Assembly (NCBI GenBank): GCA_902464175.1
Contig: CABQHZ010000103.1
Coordinates: 1-5,781, forward strand
Direction of reading: 5' to 3'
Length of the DNA stretch: 5,781 bases
From: an uncultured Collinsella sp.
Lineage (GTDB): Bacteria > Actinomycetota > Coriobacteriia > Coriobacteriales > Coriobacteriaceae
Shown here: positions 5,301 to 5,781 of the stretch, in pieces
How the letters are laid out: each line of letters starts with the position of its first letter
Position numbering within the stretch: position 1 is the stretch's first letter
Made by a program: the position numbers and the translations under genes
Notes under the pieces: generated by a model
Database searches by the model: none
What the model saw: the letters and a program-made list of their open reading frames with translations, nothing else
Told to the model about the DNA's origin: nothing

Positions 5301-5781
5301 ACGGCTTCGGCGTTTTCGTAAAACCTACCGCTTCTGGCAACTCCCTTGCTATTTGTATACGAATAGGTGCCGTCGGGGCGCGTGGTTCCGTTGAGCATCC
5401 ACACGGCAATCTGGGTGGCGGCACGGGCGAGATCGGGCGACAGATTGTGGCCGCCAAAGGATGTACTGGAGGGGTATCCGTGACAGACGATGGCGGCAAA
5501 TTCGTCATCGAGCCATGTCCAGCCCTGGTCATATGTGCGCCATGGTCCTCCCGGCTTGCTGGGACCGGGGCAGTCTTGATTCATACAGTACGAAATCGAA
5601 GTGTCCTGTGCCTCGTATTTACCGACACCGAAGGGGCCGCAACCGTCGCTTATGGTGCGGAAATTAAGGGCGTCACTCCCGTCGACGGCGAGTGCGGCCC
5701 CTGGGGCCAGGCAGCCGATCAGAAAAAAGAGGAGCAGGAGCAGCGGACCTGTTGCGATTGCGCTGTGGACAGAGTGCGTGG
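2363..5781 (-). CDS. LPXTG-anchored thioester-domain adhesin with six Cna-B/SpaA-like modules (5' partial)
   Basis: The first in-frame ATG is at 5584 (taken as residue 1 of 1073), but the frame is open to the right edge and adds 65 codons with no ATG, GTG or TTG, so the real start is beyond the window. The added part encodes a signal peptide and the Cys of a thioester domain. Order: signal peptide; thioester domain (to about residue 137) with ATQIAVW holding Gln58; six immunoglobulin-like Cna-B/SpaA modules (about 138-770), most with an ETKAPxGY-type motif; a stalk domain (771-1030); LPTTG (1038-1042), a hydrophobic segment (1043-1064) and tail RLRSATRKR. In such proteins the thioester binds a target amine covalently, intramolecular isopeptide bonds stiffen the stalk, and sortase links the Thr to the cell wall. 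No sortase or pilin gene is visible beside it. A backbone-type pilin is an alternative, but the N-terminal thioester domain favours an adhesin or tip protein. Identification is strong; the ligand is unknown. Confidence 0.93.
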   Translation of the reverse strand, partial: THSVHSAIATGPLLLLLFFLIGCLAPGAALAVDGSDALNFRTISDGCGPFGVGKYEAQDTSISYCMNQDCPGPSKPGGPWRTYDQGWTWLDDEFAAIVCHGYPSSTSFGGHNLSPDLARAATQIAVWMLNGTTRPDGTYSYTNSKGVARSGRFYENAEAVAAARWLYDSAKSGSIKAAPHRARRYHGPVSGEGRHQDMLYVLPAVSVSFQKQSSQADITAGNDTYRLDGATFDIFESAGDARVGTIQMDENGRAQATLLPNTAYYLVETKAPAGYIPRSDRIAFTTQNSGEHVTVNEQPGTITLRIAKIDAATDAGAQVGASLAGAEFTCVSQSTPGWTRTLTTDENGRAILDDVPLGTFTIYESKAPEGYLISNDCWSYTVGAEQLGDTGIVELESRIPNTPIAFDLEISKFKDHGDNDESGLEQPAGGVVFEVVSNSSQQVVGTLTTNVYGFASTKDQPEAWFGAGKRPAGAHGAIPYDRAGYTVREVAETVPEGFKQAGEWTITAEQTADGAELQYIIDNHALSTHLQIVKRDAQTGGTVPLAGFTFQLLDSHHEPVSQTCWYPAHNVMNTFTTDATGAVTLPESLNPGTYYVHETSAKEPYLRGEDLEITILADRNLTPVAVASFYDDAATGSIEIIKTDAVDGRTLAGATFDIRASGDIVRADDSIVALDGETVATVTTDERGYARVDHLSLGCGTATYEVVETQAPEGYLLNPTPHTVKLSYADQQTPVIEMHLDVSNDYTKIDVSKVDACGDQEVTGAELVLCDSNGNEIDSWTSSGKPHHIEHLTPGTYTLRETMSPRTYDLAEEITFEVKATGEVQTIAMKDTPIEIRGSVDKRQEIAQPVTSKLVANGDGKNRAKARANTQGAFSYTIDAKNESSTWVDELTITDDLECAKDGAAKLVAVETPIAVGDLNGLCNVWYRTSPAGTSDTEKQVNATLDDGHSNPWLETEEVTKLLGDDVRLVDYDGWHLWKADIPTDKSATLDTKEIDLTDDAVITGIRFEYGAVTADFTTRSEAGSWTRDDLKDEHDDLDDAKATLNSDARGAVVHMQATSSYTPQTALANSARVDLCRNGGGDKLEAHDEDRVIQRCVLPQNLPTTGSVPIAACITALLTSGTAAIWFARLRSATRKR
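2366..2473 (-). other. Sortase sorting signal: LPTTG, membrane segment, basic tail
   Basis: LPTTG is encoded at 2473-2459. It is followed by 22 mostly hydrophobic residues (SVPIAACITALLTSGTAAIW, then FA) and RLRSATRKR just before the stop codon. All three parts of a cell-wall sorting signal are present and in order. Cleavage is expected between Thr and Gly, joining the Thr to peptidoglycan or to a pilus subunit. Confidence 0.95.
2495..3274 (-). other. Wall-proximal stalk domain of the adhesin, about 260 residues
   Basis: Residues 771-1030 begin with RGSVDKRQE and contain FSYTIDAKNESSTWVDELTI, then TDDLE, NVWYRTS, DGWHLWKAD and ITGIRFEYGAVTADF, and end with ALANSARVDL. I recognise this as a recurrent stalk domain of actinobacterial LPXTG proteins but cannot give it a family name with confidence. 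The Lys at the start (K777), an acid in TITDD (D830) and the Asn near the end (N1005) resemble the arrangement in fimbrial isopeptide-forming domains. The segment DDLKDEHDDLDDAK (964-977) is strongly acidic and may bind cations or form a spacer. Confidence 0.6.
3275..5173 (-). other. Six tandem Cna-B/SpaA-like modules with isopeptide triads
   Basis: Residues from the ATG at 5584, with candidate Lys, Glu and partner. Module 1, 138-234: K146, E203 (VETKAPAGY), N231. Module 2, 236-338: K243 (IAKID), E299 (YESKAPEGY), N336 (PNTP). Module 3, 339-460: K347 (ISKFKD), E424 (TVREV), N458. Module 4, 461-567: K469 (IVKRD), E533 (VHETS), D566 or D567. Module 5, 570-680: K577 (IIKTD), E643 (VETQAPEGY), N679. 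Module 6, 681-770: K688 (SKVD), E736 (LRETM), D766 (KDTP). The pattern is that of modules whose Lys bonds to Asn or Asp with a catalytic Glu. Module 3 is longest and carries an aromatic/Gly insert around EAWFGAGKRPAGAHG (397-411). The modules are divergent in sequence, not recent duplicates. Boundaries are approximate. Confidence 0.8.
5174..5668 (-). other. Thioester domain (TED/TQXA type)
   Basis: Upstream of the first ATG the frame reads GPFGVGKYEAQ, then SISYC immediately before that Met. The YC dipeptide (Cys codon 5587-5585) matches the reactive cysteine motif of thioester domains. About 58 residues later ATQIAVW (Gln codon 5413-5411) matches the TQxA(I/V)W signature that supplies the bonding glutamine. 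Between them VCHGYPSS fits the usual GYP loop of the family. These domains form an internal Cys-Gln thioester that reacts with amines on host proteins. Three other cysteines are present (in SDGCGPF, CPGP and VCHGY) and may pair. The domain end, near residue 137, is approximate. Confidence 0.85.
5687..5779 (-). other. Signal peptide of the adhesin (start codon outside window)
   Basis: The reading frame upstream of the ATG at 5584 translates from the window edge as THSVHSAIATG, then a hydrophobic core PLLLLLFFLIGCLAPG, then AALA before VDGS. This is a classical Sec signal peptide with cleavage expected after the second Ala of ALA (codon 5689-5687). The cysteine in LIGCLAP resembles a lipobox only superficially; with an AxA site downstream and a sortase signal at the other end, ordinary signal peptidase I cleavage is more likely. 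The n-region is incomplete. Confidence 0.87.

Noticed and set aside
5687..5779. Lipoprotein signal from the LIGCLAP sequence in the adhesin leader
   Set aside because: The cysteine is followed by further hydrophobic residues and an ALA cleavage site, and the protein has a full sortase anchor, so lipid anchoring is unlikely.

Overview
The window holds three protein-coding genes on two convergent strands, and both outer genes run off the edges. High GC with GTG starts, actinobacterial-looking Ala/Pro/Glu-rich protein sequence, and an LPXTG surface protein of the thioester/Cna-B kind suggest a gut Coriobacteriia bacterium, most likely Collinsella or a close relative. This placement is by eye from protein style, not from a search.

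Left part (1-2297, + strand). A long reading frame is open at the left edge and ends at 2056. It encodes about 500 residues of acidic, low-complexity, probably disordered sequence with one helical/coiled-coil stretch. These are followed by a compact C-terminal domain that resembles the M28 (aminopeptidase-type) fold, but almost every zinc-ligand or catalytic position I can align is changed. Twenty-two bases later, behind a clear ribosome binding site, a 72-residue single-span membrane protein starts with GTG. The two are probably co-transcribed. A strong hairpin with a T tract (2318-2355) closes the unit and lies against the 3' end of the opposing gene.

Right part (2363-5781, - strand). One very large gene encodes a secreted, cell-wall-anchored adhesin. 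The longest ATG-initiated frame begins at 5584, but the same frame stays open to the right edge. The additional 65 codons encode a signal peptide with an AxA-type cleavage site and the Tyr-Cys motif of a thioester domain. In order the protein has a signal peptide, a thioester (TED/TQXA) domain with a Cys-Gln pair, six Cna-B/SpaA-like modules each with a candidate Lys/Glu/Asn-or-Asp isopeptide triad, a roughly 260-residue C-terminal stalk domain, an LPTTG sortase motif, a hydrophobic segment and a basic tail. It looks like a covalent adhesin: the thioester tip would react with a host or surface amine, and the isopeptide-locked modules would form a stiff stalk fixed to peptidoglycan by sortase.

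I see no RNA genes, CRISPR arrays, insertion sequences, phage genes or origins. The strongest points for follow-up are the thioester adhesin, whose reactive cysteine lies one codon upstream of the apparent ATG start, and the apparent pseudo-peptidase at the end of a long disordered protein.
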